Positions 49,800 through 60,664 of a stretch of 64,000 nt of DNA are shown here, piece after piece (the first letter of the stretch is position 1; each line of letters opens with the position of its first letter). The DNA lies in the NCBI GenBank assembly GCA_037576195.1, contig CM075102.1, positions 13,946,745-14,010,744 on the forward strand, in the 5' to 3' direction. Position numbers and translations under genes: made by a program. The DNA is from Phytoseiulus persimilis (Eukaryota > Arthropoda > Arachnida > Mesostigmata > Phytoseiidae). The notes under the pieces were generated by a model. That model searched no databases, had not been told where the DNA came from, and saw only the letters and a program-made list of their open reading frames with translations.

Positions 49800-49993
49800 A
49801 TTTAGATGTCGATGATTCGTGAGAAAAACACCGACTATTCATTGTGCCACCCCGGCCACGAGGGTTCGTGATTGGGCTCATCATGCCGCTGGCTTGATAT
49901 TGGACAGAATTAAGTTTCCATCTTGCGTTGAGCCGAGGAGCGGCCCCCTCCTGAATCTCCGAGTGCGTTCAAAATTCGACCAAACCTCCTCAA

Positions 49994-51709
49994 TCATCGA
50001 GAACAGTTCTCATTGGATTCGCCACGAATGTCTTGGCGCAGCTTCGCAATAACCTTCAGATCTTCTTTGAGGATATCGACCAGTGCCGTGAAACCTGAGG
50101 GGATCACTCTTCGTGAGATTCTCAGTCCTGGATGATCAGCATGAAATCCTCCGATAGCCCGAGTTGTTGGATTGAATTGGGACCTTTTTGATGCTCTTCG
50201 AAAAGTTCCGTGATATGCGGCAAATCCGCCAAGCTGATCTCTGGCAGCTCGGGATTGAAAGCGTCAAGTGTTCTTGACTTGTAAACGATGTTCTGGACTT
50301 CCCGCAGCCTACCTTTGCTGAGGCCTTCGATATCCTCGAGGAGACCCAACAACGAGCTCTGTCGGCGTGAATAGGATTGCCAAGATGAATGATCAGTCCA
50401 TTTGAAACCAGGTTCATGTGGTTGAGCATGATATATGTCACCTCCAGAGAAGTTTCGTATGGTTTCCTCTCAGTTCCACTCAGCCTATGCCGCTCGTAAA
50501 CGCCCATGACTCTTAGGATGCGATGTGCGATATGGCGCTGATCGATTGCGAATTGATCGAGTCGGATTTTCGCTAGATCATGGCGTTTCTCCAAGAGATC
50601 GATGCCGGCGGCCATGGCGGCCAGCCTCGCTTTCTGTCGCTCTTGGAAGTCACATTGACAGTTCAACCTGCAATATCGATCTTGTATCTTGAGCTTTCGT
50701 CTCGAGTCGAGAAACTATGGCCCGAATTAGAGTCGACCCATGAACAAAGATCTCGAGGAAACTCAATCTAGGGTCTTTCGAGAGAAGAACCTTCGATCGA
50801 GACTCTCAAATCCTATGAGCTGCACGGGAACCAAACTGGACGGATCTGGGTTGTCTGATTTCGCTAATTGCCAACTTTTGGCGTCGACTCCTGGGGGAGG
50901 GTTCGCCAAGTATTGCTCGATGTGACGCTGAAAATGAAAAATGCGCCACGTCGATCAAGCGAGTTGAGAACCTGTGTGGGGTGGGCATGGAATCGACAGT
51001 AGAATTCTCGGTAGTTCTCAAGGTCACCTTGTCAGGCTCCACGACTTCGACGAGGTCTACGACCCCAATATTGCTGAGGGCTGCTCTGCACTCGGGATTG
51101 TCCAGAGCGCTCTTCAGCTCTTGCGATTTCCAACGTCGTTCTCCACCAGCGAGGGTCTTTCCGATCACGTAAATGATCAACTGAGTTTGGTCTCTTCCCA
51201 TGTCGTTCATCGATTCGACAGCAATTGATATATTTTCCGACTTGATGACTTCTTTGTGCAACAGTTCCGTGAACGTTGGGACCGATTCTTGGACATCTTT
51301 GATATTCTTGTTTATGAGAAGACAGACGAGGCCCTCCTCAGAAGGATGTGAGGGCAGCCTGTTATAACTGAAAGCCTGGAGTATCGAATTGTTGTCGTAT
51401 GGGGGGAAAAATTCGGAGTGATATCGCAAGCATTTCATTGAAGCGGGATTCTCCGTGATTTGGTTCGAGCTAATAAGAATGTCGAATTTCGGAAGTATTG
51501 CTCGTGGCATTAGCAGAACCTACTCTGAAGAGGTAATACGGGTTGTCAGAAGTGGAGATGGGCGTTCCGTCTGAGCTCGCTGGAGTTACAGCCGTGATCC
51601 CGCATTGGACTTGGAGCATGCGGAACGAAGCGATGACGGCATCCCTATACTTTAAACGCTCGATGGGCTCGGTAATATCATCAGATACCTCCATCGCCAC
51701 AGTGCTCAT
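49994..51709 (-). CDS. FG-less Nup54 paralog (nucleoporin-like)
   Basis: Six exons on the minus strand: 51524-51709, 51028-51375, 50791-50927, 50442-50667, 50184-50358 and 49994-50094, giving 390 residues from an ATG in good context (CGCACCATGA). All intron phases match Nup54 next door, and the 348-, 137- and 226-nt exons have identical lengths in the two genes. By eye the 116-residue exon 3 is about 47% identical with no gap (shared EEGLVCLLINK, DMG..QTQ). The conserved YLANPPPG.DA, DNPDPS and C-FQERQKARL segments are present, as is the C-terminal coiled coil ending FTALVDILKEDLKVIAKLR. The FG-repeat domain is absent: the ATG lies just before the region equivalent to Nup54 exon 2. Coding frame and splice sites are intact, so it is probably expressed. 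It could assemble with Nup62/Nup58 partners without adding FG repeats (inference). Confidence 0.85.
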
Positions 51710-52606
51710 GGTGCGTCGCCCGTGAGATTCGAATTCGTTGTTTTCATTCACAAACCGTTGAGCTATTGAACTGCATTCAACCTCGAGGAAATGACTGGTT
51801 CAAGACCCTCCTTCTGTGTCTCATTCATTCAGGTTGTCATTCATTGAGATTTCGTTCAGCTCAGCCATCAGTTTTGACGAGGCATTTTGCTTCGAGATCT
51901 TAGCGGCCGCGGCTATTCCTCTCCTCTACGTAGCGTCGCTTCGGCCATACAGTATACTCGTATCACTCCGATCTCGTGGACGAGATTATTACGAAATACA
52001 TTTCCGATTTTGATCCTAGAAGGACGCCTTCCAGGTATAACAGGACCATGGGTTAGCCCTCCGAGTGCCAGACAAGATCGTCAAGCGCGTTGAATCTGTC
52101 GCGCATCCTCTTCCTTCTCTATAACTGGAAAACCCACTCAGGTCGAAATTCATGCGAAATCATACAAACAGCGCAATCGAACTCCTTTGCTTGATTCTCG
52201 TGGTTTTCAAAAAATCCAGGCCGGAGAATGATGATGCCACTCATTGAAGCTGATGGGAGAGTCGTCGAGCTTTGATCGATTCTTCAAGCTCGGTGCTCCC
52301 CATCGACTGCACGCCCGAGGAGAAGATGTCAGGGGACATTTCTCTTTGCGTTCGGGTCTCGAATATCAATTTTTTTAGCCCATGCGAGAGCCGTTCACTG
52401 AATTCCAAAGTAAATAAACTAAGAGCTAGATATTTGGGAGTTTCGAAGGAGTTAGCTCAGGGCCACATAAGTCGCAGGGTTTCTCCGATTGTTTCTTTCG
52501 AAGATGCGTTACGTCACATGTCTTCGGTGGAAAGGCAAGTGCGTCTTCGCACACCACAATCAGAAATGATTCGAAAAATCCCGGGGCTTCTCCGCCGCCT
52601 TTCCAT
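51710..52606. other. Spacer upstream of the Nup54 paralog
   Basis: It should contain the promoter of the paralog. I found no FG-repeat coding sequence here on the minus strand, which supports true loss of that domain. A 153-codon plus-strand ORF (52272-52733) shows no domain. Confidence 0.5.
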
Positions 52607-52744
52607 CTACCATTCACTGATGTGGCCCCTCATCATGGGCATCAGATCGGCAAACCCCAGGAAGAACGTCCATTTCCTGAGGAAATCGAATATTCTGCCT
52701 CTGGACCCTCTCTCGCTCAGAACCGACACGTAGCTCTCGGCCAT
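52607..52744 (-). CDS. 45-residue ORF with a hydrophobic C-terminal half
   Basis: ATG in a fair context (ATGAATGGC) followed by 45 codons. The second half (WTFFLGFADLMPMM) could be a short membrane helix preceded by basic residues. It lies between the two Nup54 genes, on their strand. I do not recognise the peptide. It could be a small membrane protein, an exon or chance; a longer plus-strand ORF overlaps it. Confidence 0.15.
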   Translation of the reverse strand: MAESYVSVLSERGSRGRIFDFLRKWTFFLGFADLMPMMRGHISEW

Positions 52745-52998
52745 TCATACGGAAGCACACTTGAAGTCGCAATGAACCGACAGAGCGCTCTCTGATTGGA
52801 GAGCTACGCGAGCGCGAGCTCAAGATCCTTTTCCGAGAACGCCACTTCAAGTTCAATCCGTTACCCATTTTCGCGTAGGATTCGTTGATCTCCATTAGGA
52901 GATGGACTCTCAGATCAAGCGCTCATCGCTCGAGGTATCGAAGTCCGAGCAGGCATCAATCGCCGAAGACTTGAGAAGCGTCATCAGATGCGGATGCG

Positions 52999-53320
52999 TC
53001 AGAAAGAGTGCCAACTGAAGGCCTGGAAAAGCAGGCGTAGATCGCCCGATGATAAAGTCGGGTCGTTCAATAAGCTTTGCAAGGGAGCGAGAGCTGGAAG
53101 TTCAGAGCCATCCTGGAGAAGGTCGAAAATCTCGGAGTCCTCGACGCGCCCCTACGCCGAACAGTTTCGGCTGTTGCGAATGTATACCCCAAAGTCTGGC
53201 GTATGAGCGACTACTTCTTTGACTGAAATCATTACTGGAAATTCTGCTCGTGCGCACGCATGTAAATCCCGATGACTTTGTACGGTGTCGCAACGCTCCG
53301 TCTATCACGGAAAAATTACA
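52999..53320 (-). pseudogene. Remnant of a further Nup54-like copy
   Basis: Between the two intact genes, on the same strand, about 53240-53320 reads FFRDRRSVATPY followed by KVIGIYMRAH. This matches the paralog's coiled-coil exon, where FAIDQRHIAHR runs into RVMGVYERHR. Downstream at 53151-52999 the reading starting GRVEDSEIF and containing ELP resembles the start of the paralog's next exon (GLLEDIEGL ... ELPEI). The order and strand are as expected for Nup54 exons 5 and 6. In-frame stops and missing splice sites show it is not functional. It is closer to the FG-less paralog than to Nup54. The match is short and was judged by eye. Confidence 0.4.
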
Positions 53321-53406
53321 GATGTTGGAAATTCCATCGATGACTGTGAATTCTGGGTATATTCATGGTTGAAAAAGTAGTTCCTCATACGCGAAACTTT
53401 GGGGTA
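53185..53406. repeat. Imperfect inverted repeat flanking the Nup54-like remnant
   Basis: The + strand at about 53185-53220 (TACCCCAAAGTCTGGCGTAT, then GAGCGACTACTTCTTT) is matched on the - strand at about 53406-53371 (TACCCCAAAGTTTCGCGTAT, then GAGGAACTACTTTTTC). Roughly 80% of about 36 bases agree, with a spacer of about 150 bases. This suggests a small inversion-duplication during rearrangement of the tandem array. Confidence 0.5.
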
Positions 53407-53510
53407 CTTGGATAGAGGGCCGATACGCAGCACAAGGGCACACGTGGCTGCGCAGCGGTCTCAGGAACTGTGGTCGCTCGATGAGCCCGGTGAGGTAAAA
53501 AGAAACGCAG

Positions 53511-53516
53511 TTTATT
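53511..53516 (-). terminator. Polyadenylation signal of Nup54
   Basis: AATAAA on the minus strand about 205 bases after the Nup54 stop codon (53719-53721). Confidence 0.65.
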
Positions 53517-53718
53517 CATTTTCCGCGAAATTTTTTTCCTTGTAAAAGAACGCTAGGAGTTACAATGACTCGTTCGAATGTCGTTGAGAATTGGCGCGCC
53601 CGGCGATGCTCGCTCTTGACGAGTTTGCGCGGAACCTGTTGTTCGGAGCGCACGACAGTTCTCGAGAGCCACGCAATGAACAAGTTATATACATTTCGAC
53701 GCTGGTGTTTCCGCAAAC

Positions 53719-56172
53719 TCAAACTTCGGGATTCGACAGCGCTTTTGCGATTTCATCGAGTTTTTTCGAATCATCCTGTATCAGGGTGATCAACGTCAGC
53801 AGACCTGTAAGGAATAATAGTTTTCATCACTCGAGATTTCCGAGGGGGGTCCAATGAACGAAATACGTTCTCGTTCCATGGATGCATGATTCAACTCATG
53901 AACGCACCTCTCTGCTTCTCTTGAACCAGCTGGAGCATGTCTTCCGAGAACGGCTCTTCTGCGTGAGTTGTGCCGTTTGTCTCTGCCTTCGGTGTTGATT
54001 TGACGGCCACTCGTAACTCATTCAACTTGCCAGTGTTCAGGATCTCGATTTCTCGGAGTATCTCCTCCAACGAAGCCTGGGATTGACAAGACATTTGACT
54101 CGAGTCTCTGGATGCATCCCACAATTGAATCCTGACAGCTCAACCCGTGAAATCCTTGCAAGCTCTTCCGGAGCCACCTAGGCTTACCTTGAGTGTTTCT
54201 TCCTCGCTTTGAATCCCGAATCCCATTTTCCGGTTGACTTCGAACGCGGCCATTATTTTGAGGATACGATGGGCAATATTGTGTTGCTTCTCACGTAGTT
54301 CTTCGACTCGCCCCTTAGAAAACTCGCATTTCTTCTCGAGTTCGGCTGCCTCTTCCGCCATTTTTTCCAGACGAGCTTTCTGTCGTTCCTGATAATCACA
54401 TTGGAATTTCATCCTGGGAATATCGAGAATCCATATTAGTGGAGGTGGTTCGTTGAGAGGAGACCAACCAGGTGCGACCAGGGTTTCGATCGGGCTTTCA
54501 TCCATGGGATGGTGAACTCTCGCTCTCCAGCGAATACCACCAAGACGCCTTCAGGACTAACTAACTTCCCACTGGGACGGTTTGGGTCGTATGAATTGAT
54601 ATATATCGGGCGTATCTGCGAGAATCGCCGAAAATATGATGAAATTGAAAAGTCTATCAATCATCGAACCCGCATCATACCTTCGACTCAAGTCGTCGAA
54701 ACCGATTAGGGGAACCGGAATGAGTTTTGAGGGGTCGGGATTATCTGCTTTGGCTTGTTCCCAAAGAAGAGCATCGATGCCTGGTGGAGGGTTCGCAAGA
54801 TACTGTTCCACAGCGTTCTAGAAAAAAGAAACACCTCAATGAACTACGCAGAATTCGCGCAGCTTCAGTTAGGAATGGCGTTGACATTCAGCTCAAGAGC
54901 ACTAACCTTACTGATCTCCGTCATTTCTGTCATGTTAACGACACCCAAGTTGCCCAGAGCGGTCTTGCAGCCGGGCTGCTCGAAAGCATTCATGAGCTCG
55001 GCAGAGGTGAACTTCTTCCCAGTGCCCGTGGGACTCTTCTCGTAGACATAGACAACGACTTGCGTCTGATTGTTACCCATGTCGTGTATAGAGTCGAGGA
55101 ACACTGAGATATTCGGGCATTTGATCACATCTCGATGCAACACTTCCGTGAACGATGGTGATGCGTTCTTCACTTCATCGATGCGCTTGTTGATTAATAA
55201 ACAAACCAATCCCTCCTCCGGTCGGTAGGTAGGCAGTGCGTTGTAGCCGATGGTCTGCGGAGAGCTAAGTGTCAGAAACACGGAATTCATCAGAGCGCGT
55301 GCTCGAAGCAAATAGGAACTCCCGTCAAAGTATACGGACGGACCCTCCATAAGGAAATTTCTCTACTCTAGCTTTCTGTTGAGCTGATTCAGGACGCTCA
55401 CTCTGAATTTGCAGAATGGATTGTCGGGCGTGAAATTCACTGGAGGTCCAGACTGGGCGTGGAAACCTTTGCCGACTCCCCACTTCGCTTGGAGCTGGTT
55501 GAAAGTCGCTAGGATCTTATCACGTTCGTCGTGGTAAATCATGGGCACGGTGACCGCAGTAGCAATTAGTGTGGCATCGTGAATAGCTTGTTGAGATTGC
55601 TGTTGAGCTCCACCTATTCCCGCCGCTGGAACCAGAATCGAGGTTAGACCCGGATCCCCGCATCTGACGTCTTCGAAAATACAAAAGTTCAACTAACCCT
55701 GTGGCGCTGCAGTTTGTGCGAAGGAGAACGCTGTGGTGGGTTTATTAGTGAATGAGAACTGCGATCCAAAATTTGATCCAAACCCTGTGTTCGCAGTCGC
55801 CCCGAAAGCTGAACCCGAGGTCCCGAAACCTGTACCAAAACCGGTTCCGGTGGTACTCCCGAAAGCACTGCCCGTTCCTGCGGTCGTCGTGCCGAATCCA
55901 GTCGTAGTTCCGAACCCAGCCGTTGGGGCTGAACTGGTAGCACCGAAACCCGTCGACCCGAAGCCAGTGGTTCCTGTCGTACCGAAACCGGTACTTCCTG
56001 TCGTTCCGAATCCGATGGTCCCGGTTGTTCCGAAACCTGAGGTTGCCGGCGCACCGAATCCGGTGGTCCCAGTTGCTCCAAAAGCTGAAGTCGACGCGTT
56101 ACCGAATCCTGTGTTCCACGAGCCTCCGAAACCCGTGGTCGCTGGAGTGCCGAAACCTGTTGCACCAGCCAT
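53719..56172 (-). CDS. Nup54: Nuclear pore complex protein Nup54
   Basis: Seven exons: 55698-56172, 55402-55625, 54907-55254, 54681-54817, 54188-54413, 53908-54076 and 53719-53804, about 554 residues; human NUP54 has 507. Residues 1-160 are an FG domain built from TTGFG, ATGFG and similar units. Exon 2 carries the family's DERDKIL..FNQLQAKWG.GKG and NPFCKFR segments. Later come EEGLVCLLIN, YLANPPPGIDALLWEQAK.DNPD and IPVPLIGFDDL, followed by coiled coils ending LITLIQDDSKKLDEIAKAL, equivalent to the human C-terminus. Nup54 joins Nup62 and Nup58 in the central channel and forms part of the permeability barrier. The start is uncertain: 56172 is the first in-frame ATG, but the frame is open further upstream and a possible acceptor (GATCAACAG) before 56194 allows a short extra 5' exon. 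Confidence 0.93.
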
Positions 56173-56798
56173 ACCGAACCCCGTGGTGACCAAATGCTGT
56201 TGATCCAGTCGAGCCGAAACGCGATGTGAACAAAAACCAAAACAAGCTGGAGCCCTATGGCGCGAACTTCAAATTCATGGACGGCTCAGCTTGCGATCCT
56301 TCTCATGACTCTTAATCTGGGTATTCTGCTTCGAATCAGGAGTCAATCGAAAACGCGAGCCCAAGAAAGCAATCTTTCCTGGTGTTCAGGATCCCTGATC
56401 CTGTCGGAGCGCAGTTGAATCCGGAATTGAGGTCCGTGTTCGAGCCACGCGGTATATGCTGACCCCCAGGAAACTGATGAAGCTTTTTTGCTTGCGGTCT
56501 CTGCAAGCACCGCGCCGAAGAATGGGAGTTCAACATGGCAGCTGTCTCGCGCGATGTCCCGTGAGAATCTGAGGGCATCTTGAGCTCGTTGGCGTCGAGG
56601 ATTCTCAAATTCCGTTGCGGGGGAGGGGGACACGTTGCGATCTACGGACCAGATCCACGACGCTCCAGAGGCGACTCAGTTCTTTGCAGCAACCGACAGC
56701 AGCTGATTCAACTCGTGTTGTGGTCAAGAAAATCTCAGCTGTAATTAGGGGACAGCCCTGTTGTGAGCATTGGGGTAATCCAACTGCAAGCACCAAAA
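56173..56798. promoter_or_regulatory. Shared divergent promoter region of Nup54 and eIF2B epsilon
   Basis: About 0.6 kb separates the two start codons, which point away from each other. I see no TATA box. It may hold both promoters and a short first exon of Nup54. Two small ORFs in it show no domain. Confidence 0.5.
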
Positions 56799-59700
56799 AT
56801 GGCTCCTAGAGACAAAGCTGAAATAAAGGCCAAGGAGGTTCTGCAGGCCGTGATTCTGGCCGAAACTTTCAGTCCGAAATTTCAGCCTCTGACCGACTTG
56901 ATGCCTTTTGTAAGTATAATGTGGTCGGACAACCTCACATCGCAGGCCGATTTCGCCCTGATCTACTGCAATGTACTAGGACGGCGAACGAGTTCTCTGG
57001 CGCCTGACGGAATCGCGAGACAGTATGGGCATGTGAGCTGTGTATCATTCGAACGGTTGCAACAGTAGCTTGCTTACGTCACTTTTGAACGAGTCGTGAG
57101 GTGGATATCTCTTCGCGTAGCCGTGGGCCTCTGAGCACTTAATGCGAGGACCTCGTTTGGATCGCGAAGTTTCAGTCCTTCATTGAGGTTTTTGGTTGCA
57201 GGCTTTGTTGCCACTACTGGGGAGACCGCTGCTCGATTACAACCTGGATTTATTGTACTCGAACGGTTTCCAGGAGGTTTATATATTCTGTCATAGTCGG
57301 AATGCCAGTCGCATCAAGGACTTCGTCAAGTGAGTAGATCTTCCGAGCTGGGAATCGCCTCTTCCTGTCAGTTGACACATACCTTCCGGTCCAGTCCTCC
57401 ATTTCTGCCGAACAGTCTGTAAAACATCAAAGAGTGATCATATTCATCGTACTTTCAGGAGTTCAAAATGGTCGTCGTTTGCATCCTCTCGGTTCATGGT
57501 GAACGTCATCTCGGCTGAAAACTACGTTGCACAAGGAGACATGATCCGTGATCTCGACGGCAAAGCTTACATCAGAGAGGATTTCCTCCTCATCGAAGCA
57601 GGTGTTATCACCAACACTGATCTGAGGCAACTGATGGGGGTAAGTGCTTTCCTGTTCGTCTCTCAGGGGTGATCCCACATGTGCTGGATCTGGAAGTTCG
57701 GGAGCGGTACCAAGTGCTGGATGCAGATTTATTGTGGGAGCTCCGAGCTTGATCCTGAACCAGACTGACTGTAGATTCGGATCGTGATCTTCTAGGCACA
57801 CAAGAGCAATCAAATCGTTTCGAACGACAAGAACCTTATGACGATCACTGTCAGGAAAATGGCGCCGACCCATCTCACTCGATCTAGAGACGAACATTTC
57901 GCTCTGGTGCTCGACCCCTCGCACAAGATCCTCTATGCCCACTTCAACGAGCACCACAACAAGAACATGACGATACCTATGAAGGTAACGAAAACTTCAT
58001 TCATTTGCCCCACTGCCGCATCGACCTCCGCGTATGTTCTTATTCCCACGGAGAACGTGAAGACTCAGTGAGATTTCATTTTCAGTACCTAACAAATGGC
58101 CGTGTCTCCATCAGAGCTGATCTGGCGCAGACAAAACTGGTGTTCTGCAGTAAACATGTCCCAGCCATCTTCTCAGACAATTTCGACTACCAGCACACGA
58201 ATGATTTTGTTAAAGGTGAGGACGCGGACAGCTGGAACAGGCTTCGCGACATGACCGGGGCCAACATTGAACGGTTCCATCGTCTGATTTCTCCTCCAAC
58301 CATAGAAAATTTCCGAGAGCGCTTGGTTCTTCTCGCAAGTACATCTCAAACGCGTGCTCCTGGGCCAAACTCGACCCAAAACCATGTATTGCCCCAAGTT
58401 CAGTCGAATTGCAATGGCGATTACTCCGATACGATGTGCCCGGAATCACGCAGACCAGAACTGGGACAGGAATCTTGTCCCTGCAAAATCTGATGGGAGG
58501 CGGTATTAACCCGCACATCAATCAAACTTACCGCCGGTTGGCCCCGCGTAGATTAAATTCTGAGGCCACGAATGTCGATATCATTCATAAGCTCACAGAG
58601 TGGGATATCGCTTGAATTCAGGTATCATCGAGCACGAAGACATCATGGGGAACTCAATCTACATCCATGAAGTAGCCGACTCATATGCGGCCTGCATCAC
58701 GAACATGACGTTGTACAGCAGAATCGCAATCGACGTTGCCAAAAGATGGGTGAGTCTCTTCCGGCTGAATTCCCGCCGTGGTACATCCTCGACAACTTGA
58801 GAACCACGATTAATCGCACCCTTCGTACCTGGGACTTGACACTGTTCTTCCGACCAAACTTTCCAGACGTATCCGTACACGGTCGAGATGTATTTCCGAG
58901 ACTGCCAGCTACAGCGTGGAGGGTACTACGTGTCGACAGCCGGCCGCGTTCACCCCTCCGCCAACGTCGGACAGTTTTCGGTGGTTCTCGGTCAAGTCGC
59001 CGAGGGAGCTCGAGTGACGAGATCATTCATCGGGGAGGGATCGTCCGTCGGAAGAAACGCTTGTTTGGATGAGGTGACTCTCGGAAGAAATGTCACCATC
59101 GAGGAAGGCTGCAAATTGACCAAATGCTTCGTTGGCGATGATTGTGTGGTGTTCAAAGGTGAGTTCGAGGTCTGTTCTCGGCTGAAGCGTCGGGACTCGT
59201 CCTAAACTGGTAATGGAGCGGGAGAACCAGATCTCTGAACGCAGTCTCGCTTGGTTGCAGATTCGAACCTGGTGGCAGGCTGCATTCTCAGCTCCGGAGT
59301 CAAAGTTGGTCCAAATGTTGATCTCAAACAACGACGCCTGCAAAGCATGCCCCTGGAGGACGGCCTCGGAGACGATGACGTTGACGGCGTTCCTGATGCG
59401 AAGGAATTCGGAGAACGGTGTCTCGCTTTCGAATACACAGAAGACTCTGAGTCGGACGGACAAAGCGACGACAGCGATGACCTAGATTTGATCGAAGAAA
59501 GATGGGGTAACGACGACGAGAAGCTCAGTGATGGCTTCTGCTCTCAGGAAGATGAGGCTGATGATGACGAGGATATCGACGAGGATGACGAAGTCGATGG
59601 AGGTGAGTTTCGTATTCTCCTGACTGGTGTGACTCTCGCGGAAATGTCCGCCTTCGAGTTCTGCTGGCTGAGAACTTAACTCCAGAATGGAAAGTTCATT

Positions 59701-60424
59701 CAAAGATATATCTCATTTCGAAGGCGACGTTCATGGAGGTGTGGACGACACGGATTTGTTCTTCAAAGAAGTCATGGAGAGCCTTCAAAGGGGGATCGAG
59801 GAGAACATCAAACCCGAGAATCTCATTCTGGAAATAAACTCATCGAAACACGCGTACAATGTCACCATATCGGATGTCATCGAGTTGACAACCAAGGCAC
59901 TGCTTACCATCTGTGTGGGAGACAACGTGAGTGTCGAGACTCTGCAGACTGAGTTTCGAGGAATGTCGAAACCCTCCGCCCATGTCCGCAGAGCTTATCA
60001 ATGAAACAAGGACTCAGGCCGGCTACCGGATCTGAAATATGGCCTTCCGTTAAACATGGACTCGTTTCAGAAAACCGGACCGGAGTTCATGACCGTTTTC
60101 AAGAAAGGTTCCCCGCAAATATTTGGTGTGTTGAAAAATTACTTGAAGAAAGAAGATTCCCAGAAAGTCTGCGTAGAGGAAATCGGACGGTTCTATTCAA
60201 GCCTCAGGCCGAAAGTCGACGAGTCCCTGCTCAAAACCATTCAGAATGTCCTCAACTTCCTCTATCAACGAGACGTGGTCGGTGAAGATGTTGTCCTGGA
60301 ATGGTTCGATGAGTATGACGACGAGGATATAGCGAAGCACCTGAAACAGTTTATCGAGTGGCTGCAGCAAGACAGCAGCGACGGAGCATCCGATGAAACC
60401 TCTGACGATGACGAGAGCGCCTGA
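56799..60424 (+). CDS. EIF2B5: Translation initiation factor eIF2B subunit epsilon
   Basis: Ten exons join in phase: 56799-56909, 57202-57329, 57459-57639, 57796-57984, 58086-58215, 58622-58749, 58867-59158, 59261-59602, 59673-59926 and 60011-60424. They give 722 residues; human is 721. This is the catalytic subunit of the GDP-GTP exchange factor for eIF2 in the cytosol. The order is: nucleotidyltransferase-like domain (LQAVILAETF, ALLPLLGRPLLDYNL, FLLIEAGVITN, IFSDNFDYQHTNDFV), then left-handed beta-helix hexapeptides (residues about 300-412: VHPSANVG, RSFIGEGSSVG, KCFVGDDCVVF). An acidic linker (about 430-500) leads to the W2/HEAT catalytic domain with LILEINSSKHAYNVT. Its Glu at about 554 corresponds to the catalytic Glu of yeast Gcd6. 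It ends FIEWLQQD and an acidic tail. The acceptors of the last two exons (59673 and 60011) are weak but are the only ones found that keep the frame. Confidence 0.94.
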
Positions 60425-60444
60425 ATGCGCGATTTGTTGGTGTA

Positions 60445-60450
60445 AATAAA
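60445..60450 (+). terminator. Polyadenylation signal of eIF2B epsilon
   Basis: AATAAA 21 bases after the stop codon, giving a very short 3' untranslated region. Confidence 0.75.
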
Positions 60451-60547
60451 AGTTGTCGTTTATGCAGAATAATCGAGCAGGACTAGATCAGAAATCACTT
60501 CTTGTGAAACGACACCAAATAGCACAGCTCCCTCGGAAGGCGACGAT

Positions 60548-60664
60548 TCAGTTGGTAACGACGACGTAAGCGGCGTGTAGTCTAGTGTCGTCTCTCGTGC
60601 GAACCCTGTGTTTCAGTCGACGACCTGTGGAGCCGATGTAGAGGCAGTCTCCGGCGTTTGCCCG
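60548..60664 (-). mobile_element. Possible GIY-YIG endonuclease fragment (Penelope-like element?)
   Basis: A 38-codon open stretch reads GDCLYIGSTGRRLKHRV. This resembles the start of a GIY-YIG nuclease domain (YIG, then T.R.L..R). In animal genomes this form with TGRRL is common at the C-terminus of Penelope-like retroelements. No reverse transcriptase or ATG is seen next to it, so it would be a small fragment. The match rests on under 20 residues and may be chance. Confidence 0.25.

Noticed and set aside
52272-52733. 153-codon plus-strand ORF between the Nup54 genes
   Set aside because: No domain, no splice partner and Ser/Arg-rich composition typical of chance frames here.
55733-56203. 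Plus-strand ORF of repeated VPKP/VPNP units
   Set aside because: It is the exact antisense of the GTTGFG-type repeats in Nup54 exon 1; the repeat pattern is a shadow of the FG codons.
57463-57957. 164-codon minus-strand ORF inside eIF2B epsilon
   Set aside because: Antisense of exons 3-4 and the intron between them; no domain of its own.
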